A DNA stretch of 64,000 nucleotides, taken from contig JAXMAN010000001.1 of NCBI GenBank assembly GCA_046350355.1, positions 992,001-1,056,000 on the forward strand. Direction: 5' to 3'. Position numbers and translations under genes: made by a program. The notes under the pieces are model-generated. The model made no database searches and had not been told where the DNA came from. It saw only the letters and a list, made by a program, of their open reading frames with translations. Below are positions 1 through 11,100 of this stretch, piece by piece (position 1 is the first letter of the stretch; every line of letters starts with the position of its first letter). The DNA is from UBA966 sp046350355. Lineage in GTDB: Bacteria > Planctomycetota > Phycisphaerae > Phycisphaerales > SM1A02.

Positions 1-9
1 AGCTCAGCG

Positions 10-993
10 TCAGCTTCGCGCCTTGACCTTCGCGGCCGCGGCGGCGGCGAGCGCGGCGGCGTCGGCCGCGCGCTGCAGCACCACCCGGCGCGTGAATGCG
101 GCCAGCCAGCGCATCGGCGCGCGCGGCGGCCGCTTGGCGCTGCGGCGGCGCTGGATCAGCATGTGCGCGACGAACATCAGCCCCACGACGGCCAGCGTCG
201 CCGCGATGTAGAGCATCCAGCGGTGCGCGTCGCTCTCGAACTGGCTGCCGATGTGGGCGACGCCCACGCCGATGGCCATCTGCAGCGGCGCGGTCACCAG
301 GACGCCCAGCGCCTCGACCAGCATGATCTTCCACCAGGCGAGCTGCATCACGCCGGACATCGTGACCATCGGGGTGCGCGCGCCGGGAATGAAGCGGGCG
401 ATGAGCAGCGCCCACGCGCCGCGGCGGTCCATCTCGTACTTGACCTCGAGCAGCGTGCGCGGGCCGATGAGGCGCCGGAAGCGGCGCCAGCCCAGCAGCT
501 TGCCCCCGAAGTGCCGGCAGATCCAGATCCAGCCCGCGTCGCCGATGACGATGCCCAGCCAGGCGGCGAGCGACGCTTCGACGAACCAGTTCCAGTGGCC
601 GGTCGCCTTGTACTGCTCGTAGGCGACGATGCCCGCGGGGACGAGGATGAAGTCCTCGGAGAGGTGCAGGCCGATCCCCGAGATGACGAAGGCGACGAAG
701 ATCGCGAGGGGGCCGTGGTCGACGAGCTGCCGGCCCAGGCGCCGCAGCGTGCCTTCCTCGGCGGGCGGGGCGGCGGGGGCGGCAGCGGCGGCCTCCTGCG
801 CGGCGTCGCCGGTCGCGGGGGGCGGCGTCTGCACTGCGGGGGCGGCGGCCGCGGCGGGCGCGCTCGCGGGCGCCACCTGCATCGCCGCGGTGGGCGCGGG
901 CACGGTCGCGGCCACGGTCGCGGCGCCGCTGGGCAGCGACGCCGCCACCGCGCAGGCCAGGACCAGGGCGAACAGCAGGGCGCGCGGCGACAT
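10..993 (-). CDS. DedA family (VTT domain) membrane protein
   Basis: A 327-residue inner-membrane protein of the DedA/SNARE-associated family, whose members act in lipid flipping and membrane homeostasis. The core (about residues 85-285) has the family features: an amphipathic entry segment, an acidic E-D-F pair in the SEDFILVPAG stretch, the G-x3-G-D segment GIVIGDAGWIW, and the RFIPGARTPMVTMSG arginine loop. Unusual is a signal-like N-terminus followed by about 55 residues rich in Ala and Pro, which ordinary DedA proteins (about 200-220 residues) lack. The C-terminus is basic and Ala-rich. It is transcribed away from hppA's terminator side. A TATACT box lies 11 bases before the ATG and no Shine-Dalgarno is visible. 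Family is clear; substrate is unknown. Confidence 0.88.
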   Translation of the reverse strand: MSPRALLFALVLACAVAASLPSGAATVAATVPAPTAAMQVAPASAPAAAAAPAVQTPPPATGDAAQEAAAAAPAAPPAEEGTLRRLGRQLVDHGPLAIFVAFVISGIGLHLSEDFILVPAGIVAYEQYKATGHWNWFVEASLAAWLGIVIGDAGWIWICRHFGGKLLGWRRFRRLIGPRTLLEVKYEMDRRGAWALLIARFIPGARTPMVTMSGVMQLAWWKIMLVEALGVLVTAPLQMAIGVGVAHIGSQFESDAHRWMLYIAATLAVVGLMFVAHMLIQRRRSAKRPPRAPMRWLAAFTRRVVLQRAADAAALAAAAAAKVKARS

Positions 994-1004
994 CGGGGCC
1001 CCGG

Positions 1005-1010
1005 AGTATA
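1005..1010 (-). promoter_or_regulatory. -10 box of the DedA gene
   Basis: On the minus strand this reads TATACT and ends 11 bases before the ATG at 993. That leaves a leader of only a few bases. It is one of about ten such boxes in this window (see findings). Confidence 0.6.
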
Positions 1011-1028
1011 GGCCGCGGTCCCGGCGTG

Positions 1029-1066
1029 AAAACGCGCGCGGCCCGCTCGTGGGAGCGGGCCGCGCG
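1029..1066 (-). terminator. Intrinsic terminator of hppA
   Basis: A perfect 14 bp stem (1035-1048 with 1053-1066) and a 4-base loop. Read on the minus strand it follows the hppA stop by 32 bases and is followed by TTTT (plus-strand AAAA at 1029-1032). It lies between hppA and the DedA gene. Confidence 0.85.
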
Positions 1067-1097
1067 GAGTTTCAGGGTTGGAGCCCGGCGGGGAGCG

Positions 1098-3632
<2,535 letters not shown>

Positions 3633-3689
3633 GTCTCGTCGTCCTGGAGAGGAACCGACCTCCCACGTGGGGTCGGGTGAAGGGGGGCG

Positions 3690-3695
3690 ATTGTA
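3690..3695 (-). promoter_or_regulatory. Likely -10 box of hppA
   Basis: The minus strand reads TACAAT, 57 bases before the hppA ATG, so hppA has an ordinary untranslated leader unlike many neighbours. No convincing -35 box is seen at 17 bases. Confidence 0.5.
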
Positions 3696-3778
3696 GCGAA
3701 CGCCCGTCCGCAACGGGGAAGCGGCAGGAGTCGCGGTGTTATTGGCGCGAGGCCCGCTCCGGGGCGTGCCTGGCGGGG

Positions 3779-6616
3779 TCAGAGCACCGCCAGCCGCAGT
3801 CCGGAGGGGTCCAGGTCGAAGCTGAAGGGGCGCGCCAGCGGATGCGGGGGGTGGCGGCGCAGGCGCTCGAAGATCCGCTGCGCCGCGGCCGGGGTGCGCC
3901 CGACCAGCAGGACGAAGCCGCCCCCGCCCGCGCCCGCGGTCGACCAGGCGGCGAGGTCGGCGCCGTGGGGGGCGGCGAGCGCCTCGATCTCGGGGGTGAT
4001 CGAGGCGGGGTCGACGGAGCGCTTGAGCTCGCGGTACTCGGCCAGGCGGCCGGCGAAGGCGTCGAAGTCGCCGGTCTCCACGGCGCGCGCTATCGCGTGG
4101 GCGCCCGCGACCAGCCGCTCGCGCGCGCGCAGGACGCCGGGGTCGTCGCGCAGGTAGCGCTGCACGACCGTCGCGAGGATGCCGCGCGCCATGCGGCGGC
4201 GGCCGCTGTACAGGAGGACGCTGCGCTCGCGCAGCGCGCGCAGGAAGGCGGGGGGCGCGTCCAGCGGATGCACGCGCGGCACCTGGCGCAGCCCGGGCGC
4301 GGTCGTGCACTGCTTGAGCCCGCCCCACAGGCCGCCCGCCTGGTCCTGCCATCCGCCCCCGGTGCGGATCATCTGCTCCAGCAGCGACGCCCCCTCGGCG
4401 ATGCTCGGCCGGTCGAGCGCGCGCCCCGCGACGCGGTCGAGCGTGGCCAGGAGCGTGGCCGCGAGGATCGAGCTCGTCCCCAGGCCGCTGCCGCGCGGCA
4501 CCGCGCTGAAGAGCGTGAGGGAGAGGCCGCCGCCCGCGCGCCGCAGGTGCGCGCGCAGGTCCGCGCGCGGCTCGCGCGGCACGAGCCCCGAGGCGACGAG
4601 CGCGGCCTTCGGGAGCGCGTCCCAGCGCGTCGGATCGGTGTACGCGAGCAGCTCCGCAGTGCGCGTGATGTGCGTCGTGCGCCCCGCATCGACGGAGTGG
4701 ATGGAGATCGCGGGCTCCTCCTCGACGCGCACCATCGCCTGCACCGGATGCGTGCCGCCGAGCGTGAGCGCGGCGTTCACGACGCAGCCGCCGGATTCGA
4801 AGCACAGCGGCGGCGTGTCGCTCCAGCCGCCCGCGAGGTCGATGCGCACGGGCGCGCTCGCCCAGACGGCCTGGTCGTGCTGCACGGCGAAGCGGCGGAC
4901 GACGGGGCGCGGCGGGATGGCGTCGGTGACGATCGCGCCGACGGCGTGCGCGAAGCGCTCGCGCCAGCGGGCGTCGCGGTCGAGCAGCGCGGTGGCGGCG
5001 GCGGAGCGCGCGGAGGCGAGCGCGCGGCCCAGGGGGTCGGTGCGCTGGAGCGGAGGCCACCACACGGTGGTCGCGCGCGCGTCGGCGTGCGCCTGGCGAA
5101 GCGGGTTCGCCTGCAGCAGGAGCTGCGCGAAGGAGCGGCGCGGGAGCCGGCGCCAGGCGGCGGGTGCGCGCGTGCCGCGCGCGATCCAGCGCGTCGCGCT
5201 CCAGACGGCGGAGGCGTCGCCGACGGGGAAGATGCGCGCGCGCCAGAGCGTCTGCGGATCGCGGCCCCAGATCGCGCGCGCGTCGAGGCCGCAGCGCGCG
5301 GGCAGCGCGGCGAGCGGACGCCCGCAGAGCGTGCCGCCCTCCTGCGCGGTGGTCTTGCAGTCGTCCTCGATGCCGTGGGGCGCGGCGCACCAGGCGCGCG
5401 CGCCGACGGGCAGGAGGGTCCTGACGACGCCCGGGATCTGGCGGTGGAAGTCGGGAAGGTGCGCGCCGCGCGCGGCGGCGTCCGCGGCGGCCTCGAGGCG
5501 CGCGGGCGGACGCGCTGTCCCGCGCGTCGCGAGCAGCTCGGGGAAGAGGCGCTCGGGCAGCCGCGAGGCGAGCGTCGCGTGCCACTCGTGCGTCGTGCCG
5601 ATGTGCAGGAAGCGCCCCGCGCGCAGGCGCGCCGCGTGCAGCGGCACGCGATGCGCCGCGTCGAAGAAGCGCGCGAGGTGCGCGCGGTGTCGGGTGGCGG
5701 CGGCGCGCGCGCGCGTGTCGGTGGCCGCGCCGCGGTCCGCGCCCGCGAACCGCTCCAGGAACGCCGCGCGCGTCGTCCCGCGCGCCATCGCGGCGGGGAT
5801 CTCGCTGTACAGGTCGAGCGCGCCCGCGCCGCGCGCGATCGCCGCCAGCAGCGAGCCCGCGCGCGCGCGGCCCGTGCGCGGATCCGCGCCCGCGCCGCGC
5901 AGCATCGCCGCGCACGCCGCGTGCGGGAAGAAGAAGATGCCGCTGTCGACGAGCGCCTGGCCGCGCGCATCGAGCGCGCCGGAGTCGCGCAGCATCGCGC
6001 GCGAGGGCTTCTGCATCGCGTGCGCGACGCGGGCGGTCGCGCCGGCGCGTGCGGCCGCGCCCCGCGCCGCGCGCTCCACGACGAACACCCCATGTCGGCT
6101 CGCGCGCGCCGCGTCCGCGGGGAAGACCAGCACCGTCGGTTCGCGCGCATCCAGCGTCGGGCGCTCGTCGCGCAGCCGGATCGCCGCGTCGCCGCTCGCC
6201 ACCAGCACGCCGCCGCACGGCAGCGGCAGCGTCGCCAGCTCCGCGAGCACGAGGTCGAAGAGCGAAGGCGATCCAAACGGCCCGATCCCGCGCCCGGCCC
6301 GCTGCAGCGGCACCCAGATCTTGCCCGCCGCGCTCCACGCGGGCATCCGCCGCGCGTCGCCGCCGGAGTGCAGCACGAGCACGCGCGCCGGCGCGGGCAG
6401 CCGCATTCGCGCGATCTCCGCCAGGCAGAGAAGCGTGCTCCCGCCGCTGCCGATGCGCTTGCCCGCGGGATCCGCGACCACCAGCGTCCGAGCGGCGTGC
6501 TGCAGGACGCCGGCCTCGCGCCGCAGCTCCAGCATGCGCTGCGCGTACGCCCGCTGCGGCGCGTTGGCGACGGTGAGCACCAGGAGGTCGAAGGGATGCG
6601 GCTGCGGCGCGGGCAT
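3779..6616 (-). CDS. fkp: Bifunctional L-fucokinase / L-fucose-1-phosphate guanylyltransferase
   Basis: A 945-residue FKP-type enzyme of the fucose salvage route: the C-terminal GHMP kinase makes fucose-1-phosphate and the N-terminal domain converts it to GDP-fucose. The nucleotidyltransferase loop KRIGSGGSTL is at about residues 53-62. The kinase half shows DLAGGWSDTPP near residue 595 and the ATP loop PRGSGLGTSS near residue 705, with the GHMP C-terminal motif GAGGGGFVLLV close to the end. Length matches the family (about 950). I chose ATG 6616; an in-frame ATG at 6655 would add 13 residues. The mutarotase gene is divergent and only 42 bases away, which suggests a shared control region. Confidence 0.93.
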   Translation of the reverse strand: MPAPQPHPFDLLVLTVANAPQRAYAQRMLELRREAGVLQHAARTLVVADPAGKRIGSGGSTLLCLAEIARMRLPAPARVLVLHSGGDARRMPAWSAAGKIWVPLQRAGRGIGPFGSPSLFDLVLAELATLPLPCGGVLVASGDAAIRLRDERPTLDAREPTVLVFPADAARASRHGVFVVERAARGAAARAGATARVAHAMQKPSRAMLRDSGALDARGQALVDSGIFFFPHAACAAMLRGAGADPRTGRARAGSLLAAIARGAGALDLYSEIPAAMARGTTRAAFLERFAGADRGAATDTRARAAATRHRAHLARFFDAAHRVPLHAARLRAGRFLHIGTTHEWHATLASRLPERLFPELLATRGTARPPARLEAAADAAARGAHLPDFHRQIPGVVRTLLPVGARAWCAAPHGIEDDCKTTAQEGGTLCGRPLAALPARCGLDARAIWGRDPQTLWRARIFPVGDASAVWSATRWIARGTRAPAAWRRLPRRSFAQLLLQANPLRQAHADARATTVWWPPLQRTDPLGRALASARSAAATALLDRDARWRERFAHAVGAIVTDAIPPRPVVRRFAVQHDQAVWASAPVRIDLAGGWSDTPPLCFESGGCVVNAALTLGGTHPVQAMVRVEEEPAISIHSVDAGRTTHITRTAELLAYTDPTRWDALPKAALVASGLVPREPRADLRAHLRRAGGGLSLTLFSAVPRGSGLGTSSILAATLLATLDRVAGRALDRPSIAEGASLLEQMIRTGGGWQDQAGGLWGGLKQCTTAPGLRQVPRVHPLDAPPAFLRALRERSVLLYSGRRRMARGILATVVQRYLRDDPGVLRARERLVAGAHAIARAVETGDFDAFAGRLAEYRELKRSVDPASITPEIEALAAPHGADLAAWSTAGAGGGGFVLLVGRTPAAAQRIFERLRRHPPHPLARPFSFDLDPSGLRLAVL

Positions 6617-6645
6617 CTCGGGCGCGCGAGTGTACGAGCGGGCGC

Positions 6646-6651
6646 TACCCT
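6646..6651 (+). promoter_or_regulatory. -10 box of the mutarotase gene
   Basis: TACCCT ends 7 bases before the ATG at 6659, with no Shine-Dalgarno. It lies in the 42-base divergent gap to fkp. Confidence 0.55.
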
Positions 6652-6658
6652 GCATCGC

Positions 6659-7018
6659 ATGCAGTGCTTCGCGCAGGCGATCGACCTCGCCGACGATCCC
6701 GAGCTCATCCGTGCCTACGAGGAGCACCACCGCGCCGTCTGGCCGCGGGTCGTCGCGGCGCTGCGCGCGGCGGGCATCGCGCGCATGCGCATCTTCCGGC
6801 AGGGCACGCGCCTCTTCATGTACTGCGAGGGTCCCGACGGCTTCGATCCCGCCCGCGACTACCAGCAGTACGCGCGCGAACCCGAGTGCCGCCGATGGGA
6901 CGAGCTGATGCGACGCTTCCAGCGTCCGGTCCCCGGCGCGCCCGAGGGCGCCTGGTGGACGCCGATGCAGCTGGTCTTCGACCTCGAGGCCGCCGCGGCG
7001 CAGGAGCGCGCGGGCTGA
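6659..7018 (+). CDS. L-rhamnose/L-fucose mutarotase family protein
   Basis: A 119-residue protein of the RhaM (DUF718) family of sugar mutarotases, which interconvert alpha and beta anomers. Family features seen: the N-terminal QAIDL strand, EYEEHHRAVWP-like His region (residues about 20-28), IFRQGTRLFMYCE in the middle and the C-terminal EGAWWTPMQLVFDL. Family members act on L-rhamnose or L-fucose. Its position divergent to fkp favours L-fucose (inference). Length is close to the usual 104-115. Confidence 0.85.
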   Translation: MQCFAQAIDLADDPELIRAYEEHHRAVWPRVVAALRAAGIARMRIFRQGTRLFMYCEGPDGFDPARDYQQYAREPECRRWDELMRRFQRPVPGAPEGAWWTPMQLVFDLEAAAAQERAG

Positions 7019-7031
7019 CCGCGCGGGCGCG

Positions 7032-8006
7032 ATGCTGGGCAACCGACTCGCCAAGCAGCTCAAGCACCTGCGCGGATGGGCGCGCGCGGGCGGGATCACC
7101 TGCTTCCGCCTCTACGAGCGCGACATCCCGGAGTTCCCGCTCATCGTGGACTGGTACGACGGCGATGTCGTCGCGTGGGTCTACCAGCGCACGCGCGACG
7201 AGACCCCCGAGCAGGTGCGCGCCTTCGAGGAGCGCTGCGAGGAGGAGATCCTCGACGGGCTGCAGGTGCCGGGCGCGCGGCTGCACATGAAGTACCGCGC
7301 GCGCATCCGCGAGCGCGCCGAGCAGTACGACCGCATCGACGACCGCGGCGTCGTGCGCACCGTGACGGAGCAGGGGCTGCAGTTCGAGGTGAACCTGAGC
7401 GACTACCTCGACACGGGGCTCTTCCTGGACCACCGCAAGACGCGCTCGATCATCCGGCACTACGCGAAGGACCGGCGCGTGCTCAACCTCTTCGCGTACA
7501 CGGGCAGCTTCACCGTCTACGCGCGCGCGGGCGGCGCGGCGGCGACGACGACGGTGGACATGTCGCGCACCTACCAGGAGTGGACCGCGCGCAACCTCGC
7601 GCTCAACGGCTTCGCGACGGACGGGCGCGCGCACCGGCTGGTCAACGCAGACTGCCTGCAGTTCCTGGCCGCGGGCCCCGCGCCCGGCGAGGCGTACGAC
7701 TACATCGTGCTCGATCCGCCGACCTTCTCCAACAGCAAGAAGATGGAGGCGGGGAGCTTCGCGATCGACCGCGACTGGCCCGCGCTGCTGCGCAGCGTCG
7801 TGCGCTGGCTCGCGCCCGGCGGATGGCTCTACTTCAGCACGAACTCGCGGCAGCTCCGCTTCGACGACGCGGGCGTCCCCGCGGGCTTCGTCGCGCGCGA
7901 GATCAGCGAGCGCACGGTGCCGGAGGACTTCCGCAACCGGCGCATCCACCGCTGCTGGACGGTGCATCGCGCGGGCGATCCGTCCACGCCGCCTACTGCT
8001 GGTTGA
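7032..8006 (+). CDS. RlmK-like 23S rRNA methyltransferase
   Basis: A 324-residue class I SAM methyltransferase that matches the C-terminal (RlmK) half of E. coli RlmKL, which makes m7G2069 in 23S rRNA. The whole domain is recognisable: NRLAKQLKHLRGWAR at the start, CFRLYERDIPEFPL, the long VNLSDYLDTGLFLDHR motif, SAM loop LNLFAYTGSFTVYA, TTVDMS, and the catalytic LDPPTFSNSKKM. It stands alone without the RlmL half, which is common outside gammaproteobacteria. It begins 13 bases after the mutarotase stop and overlaps the convergent propeller gene by 14 bases. An RlmI-like role is a less likely alternative. Confidence 0.88.
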   Translation: MLGNRLAKQLKHLRGWARAGGITCFRLYERDIPEFPLIVDWYDGDVVAWVYQRTRDETPEQVRAFEERCEEEILDGLQVPGARLHMKYRARIRERAEQYDRIDDRGVVRTVTEQGLQFEVNLSDYLDTGLFLDHRKTRSIIRHYAKDRRVLNLFAYTGSFTVYARAGGAAATTTVDMSRTYQEWTARNLALNGFATDGRAHRLVNADCLQFLAAGPAPGEAYDYIVLDPPTFSNSKKMEAGSFAIDRDWPALLRSVVRWLAPGGWLYFSTNSRQLRFDDAGVPAGFVAREISERTVPEDFRNRRIHRCWTVHRAGDPSTPPTAG

Positions 8007-9120
8007 CCGCGATGAAGAACTCGGGGTTGCCGGGCAGCTTCGCGAAGACGCCCAGGAAGCGCCCCGTCTTCAGGTCGTACTTCAGGATCTCCTGCGACTC
8101 GCGGCTGCCGACGTAGAGCACGTGGTCGCGGATCGCGAGCGAGCTCGCCGCCGTGAGGCCGCCCGAGCCGGGACGCACGAGCTGCTTCACGCGCCGGCTG
8201 GCCAGGTCCACCTGCCAGACGCAGTTGACATGGTTGTCGGAGATGTACGCGCACGATCCGTCCTTCGCGAAGAGGACCTGGATCGGGTGCTTGAGCCCAT
8301 GCTCGGTGGTGAGCAGCGTGCCCAGCAGGCGCCCCGTCCTGGGGCTGTAGATCGCGACGCACTCGTGGCCACGGTCGCAGACATAGAGGTTGCCGTCGGG
8401 GCCGAAGCTGAAGCCGCGCACGAGGCCGATGCCCTCGGGCGACTGCTGGTCGTTGGGGACGACCGTGCCGGGAAAGAGCGTGCCGAAGGAGGCGAGCTCG
8501 TCCGGGATCGGCAGCGGCTGGCCGCGCTTGGGGCTGCCCAGCCCGGCGTAGCGCGTGATCGTGTTCGTGTCCTGGTTGCCCGCGTAGAGGTTGCCGTCGG
8601 GGCCGACGAGGATCTGGTACGGGTGCACGAGCGCCGGATTGGCGTCGCCCTTCTGCGTCCAGATGCCCTGGTAGGAACGGATGCCGGTCTTCGCGTCGGG
8701 GGGGCCGAAGAGCATGACGCGCGTGGCGGTGGACTTGGCGTTCATCACCGCGAGGCGGCCGTCGCCCAGGGCGATGATGCCGCGCAGCTCGTCCATCGCG
8801 GGCTGGTCCGCGGGGAGCGGGCCGAGCACCGGGCCGATGACGCGGCCGTTGCCGTCGATGGCGAAGACCTGCGCGAGCGCGCCCTCGCCGTGGACGGTCG
8901 CGTACCACCAGGGATCGGTGAGCGGGACCTCGTGGTCGTGCGCGCGCGCGTCGTCGGTGGGGGCGGGGGCATCCGGCGCGGCGGTTGGCGCGGCGGTTGG
9001 CGCGGCGGTCCCGGGCGATGCGTCGTCGGGCTCCGACGGCCCCCAGAGGACCGGCAGCGCCGCCATGAGCGCGAGGGATGCCACGCAGAATGCCACGCCA
9101 AATGGGAGGGACTTTCGCAT
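7993..9120 (-). CDS. Exported six-bladed beta-propeller (NHL-like) protein
   Basis: A 375-residue protein with an N-terminal hydrophobic segment (about residues 8-27), a Pro/Ala/Thr linker that contains three copies of a TAAP unit, and then a beta-propeller. Repeated blade motifs of the type VGPDGNLYAGN, FGPDGNLYVCDRG and FAKDGSCAYISDN are visible. It is probably held at the membrane and faces outward; the ligand is unknown. Start ATG 9120 is preferred; an in-frame TTG at 9132 is possible. A TAGCCT box (plus 9132-9137) lies 11 bases upstream. It is divergent from the DUF4956-like gene across a 30-base palindrome. Confidence 0.8.
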   Translation of the reverse strand: MRKSLPFGVAFCVASLALMAALPVLWGPSEPDDASPGTAAPTAAPTAAPDAPAPTDDARAHDHEVPLTDPWWYATVHGEGALAQVFAIDGNGRVIGPVLGPLPADQPAMDELRGIIALGDGRLAVMNAKSTATRVMLFGPPDAKTGIRSYQGIWTQKGDANPALVHPYQILVGPDGNLYAGNQDTNTITRYAGLGSPKRGQPLPIPDELASFGTLFPGTVVPNDQQSPEGIGLVRGFSFGPDGNLYVCDRGHECVAIYSPRTGRLLGTLLTTEHGLKHPIQVLFAKDGSCAYISDNHVNCVWQVDLASRRVKQLVRPGSGGLTAASSLAIRDHVLYVGSRESQEILKYDLKTGRFLGVFAKLPGNPEFFIAVNQQ

Positions 9121-9159
9121 CGGCCCTTGCAAGGCTACCCGCCCTCGGGGACGATGCAG

Positions 9160-9189
9160 AAAATATGCCGGGCATGCCCGGCGTATTTT
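9160..9189. promoter_or_regulatory. 30-base near-perfect palindrome between divergent genes
   Basis: The arms AAAATATGCCGGGCA (9160-9174) and TGCCCGGCGTATTTT (9175-9189) are inverted copies with one mismatch and no loop. It lies between the propeller gene (start 9120, minus) and the DUF4956-like gene (start 9213, plus). Its right arm includes TATTTT, which could be the -10 box of the plus-strand gene. A zero-loop palindrome with AT-rich ends fits a dimeric repressor operator better than a terminator. Confidence 0.5.
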
Positions 9190-9212
9190 CCGACTCGTAC
9201 ATGGAGGTACGC

Positions 9213-10229
9213 ATGCTCGCGAACGACTCGCACGTCCGCCGCCTTCCGCGCTGGACCCTCTTCCTCGCCACCTTCGCCGGGATCGCGCTCGTCGCGGCCT
9301 GCTCGCGCCAGGTCGCGGGCACCGGCAACGACACCACGCACGGCCGCACGCTCGCGCAGGTCGCGCAGGGCATGGGGCTCGAGGTCGGCGACGCGCGCGT
9401 CGCGCCCGCGATGGGCGCCGGCCGCAGCGCGGGCGAGAAGGACCTCGCGATGCTGGGCGTGCAGGGCGGACACACCGAGTCCGCGCTCCTCGCCCAGACC
9501 AAGACCTCCGAGAAGGACAAGGACCTCGCCGAGCGCACCATCGTGCCGCCGGGGCCCGACGACTGGCACATCATCACGAACTCGCTCACCCTCTTCCGCC
9601 ACGCGCCCTTCGTCGCGGACCTGCTGCTGGGGCTGACCGTCTCGGTGCTCGGCGCGCTCGCGCTGACCTCCACGCCGCGCCGCGCCGTCCGCTACGACCC
9701 CGTCGCGGAGCTCGACCAGCGCAAGGCGACCGTGCTCGTCGCGCTCATCGGCTGCATCGCCGCGCAGCTCGTCGAGGCGAGCGAGCAGTTCCTGCTGGGC
9801 GCGGAGATCGCGCTGGTCCTCTTCGGCATCGGCGGCCTCGTGCGCTTCCGCACGCTCTTCGGCGACGCGCGCGAGACGGGCACGGCGATCATCGCCGCGA
9901 TCCTGGGCCTCGCCGCGGGCATGAGCGAGTACTCGCTGGTGCTGCTGGGCCTGGCCTTCGTCTACCTCGTGAACTGGTGGCTCTCCAGCACCGCGGTGGT
10001 GCGCGTGCGGGTCCGCGCGGGCAAGCACGCCGACCTGGCGCAGGTCCAGTCCGCGCTGGGCACGCTCCTGCAGCAGCAGGAGTTCGTCGTGCAGCGCTCG
10101 ACCGCGAGCACGCGCCGCCGCGAGGTCGAGGTCTACGCCGCCACGCGCCGCGACTTCGAGCTCGAGGCGCTCACGGAGACGATCGAGCACGCCATCCCCG
10201 ACGCCCGCGTGCGCGTGAGCGCCTCCTGA
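9213..10229 (+). CDS. DUF4956-like membrane lipoprotein
   Basis: A 338-residue protein. The start at 9213 is set by GGAGGT (9203-9208), 4 bases before the ATG; an ATG at 9201 is in frame but would contain that site. The N-terminus is a lipoprotein signal with lipobox LVAAC (Cys30). After a polar stretch come about four transmembrane segments (about residues 130-255) and a soluble C-terminal domain. The segment IGGLVRFRTLFGDARETG followed by AAILGLAAGMSEY resembles DUF4956 and, more distantly, MgtC proteins. The combination of a lipobox and this membrane domain is unusual. Function unknown. It precedes an ABC importer by 31 bases and may be in its operon. Confidence 0.65.
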   Translation: MLANDSHVRRLPRWTLFLATFAGIALVAACSRQVAGTGNDTTHGRTLAQVAQGMGLEVGDARVAPAMGAGRSAGEKDLAMLGVQGGHTESALLAQTKTSEKDKDLAERTIVPPGPDDWHIITNSLTLFRHAPFVADLLLGLTVSVLGALALTSTPRRAVRYDPVAELDQRKATVLVALIGCIAAQLVEASEQFLLGAEIALVLFGIGGLVRFRTLFGDARETGTAIIAAILGLAAGMSEYSLVLLGLAFVYLVNWWLSSTAVVRVRVRAGKHADLAQVQSALGTLLQQQEFVVQRSTASTRRREVEVYAATRRDFELEALTETIEHAIPDARVRVSAS

Positions 10230-10260
10230 CCGCGCGCCTCGCGCGCAGGGAGACCGCCTC

Positions 10261-11100
10261 TTGCCAGCCGCCATCGCGATCGAGCAGGTCGGCCGCCGCT
10301 TCGACGCGGGCACGCCCGCGCTCGAGCGCGTCGACGAGCGCATCGAGGCGGGCTCGCTGACGGTGCTCGTGGGTCCCTCGGGCTGCGGCAAGACGACGCT
10401 GCTGCGCATCCTCGGCGGGCTCGACGCGCCGACGCAGGGCGCGGTGCGCTTCCTCGACGCCGCGGGCGCGCCGCTGCAGCGCGCGCAGGTGCCGCTGGCC
10501 TTCGCCTTCCAGGAGCCGCGGCTGCTTCCCTGGCGCACGGTGCTCGACAACATCGCGCTTCCGCTGGAGCTGCGCGGGCAGGCGCGCGCGCCGCGCCATG
10601 CGCACGCGCAGGAGCTCGCGCGCCTGGTGGGCCTGGGCGACGCGCTGCACAAGCTGCCCGCGCAGCTCTCCGGCGGCATGCGCATGCGCGCCGCGATCGC
10701 GCGCGCCCTCTCGACGCGCCCGCAGCTCCTGCTGCTGGACGAGCCCTTCGGCGCGCTGGACGAGATCACGCGCGCCTCGCTCGATGACCTGCTCCTGCGT
10801 CTCTGGCGCGAGCTGGGCATGACCGTCGTGATGGTGACGCATTCGGTCGTCGAGGCCGCCTACGTCGGCGAGCGCGTGCTGGTGATGGCGCCCGCGCCCG
10901 GACGCGTCGTCGCGCGCCTGCAGCCGGGATTCGCGCGCCCCGAGCCCGCCGTGCGCGGGACCGAGGCCTTCGCCGCCGCGAGCGCGCGCATCCTGCACGC
11001 GCTGGGCGCGGCGATGGCGGCGGGCGCGGCGGGCGCGGCGGGCGTTGCGGGCGCCGCCGCGGGCGCCTCCCCCGCACCCGACGCGGAGCGCGCCCCATGA
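10261..11100 (+). CDS. ABC transporter ATP-binding protein (NitT/TauT type)
   Basis: A 279-residue ATPase subunit with Walker A GPSGCGKTTLL, Q-loop FQEPRLLPWRTV, signature LSGGMRMRAAIARAL, Walker B LLLLDEPFGALDE and the switch His in MVTHSV. The EPRLLPW sequence is typical of the SsuB/TauB/ThiZ class. The start is TTG at 10261 with a GGAG about 10 bases upstream. The last 35 residues are Ala/Gly-rich and go beyond the family's usual end. Its stop overlaps the permease start by 4 bases (ATGA), so the two are translationally coupled. Confidence 0.92.
   Translation: MPAAIAIEQVGRRFDAGTPALERVDERIEAGSLTVLVGPSGCGKTTLLRILGGLDAPTQGAVRFLDAAGAPLQRAQVPLAFAFQEPRLLPWRTVLDNIALPLELRGQARAPRHAHAQELARLVGLGDALHKLPAQLSGGMRMRAAIARALSTRPQLLLLDEPFGALDEITRASLDDLLLRLWRELGMTVVMVTHSVVEAAYVGERVLVMAPAPGRVVARLQPGFARPEPAVRGTEAFAAASARILHALGAAMAAGAAGAAGVAGAAAGASPAPDAERAP

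Noticed and set aside
8975..9015. GC-rich 12-base tandem repeat as a regulatory repeat
   Set aside because: It lies inside the propeller gene and simply encodes three TAAP units of a linker.
9160..9189. The 30-base palindrome as a transcription terminator
   Set aside because: It lies between gene starts, not ends, has no loop, and both flanking genes are divergent.
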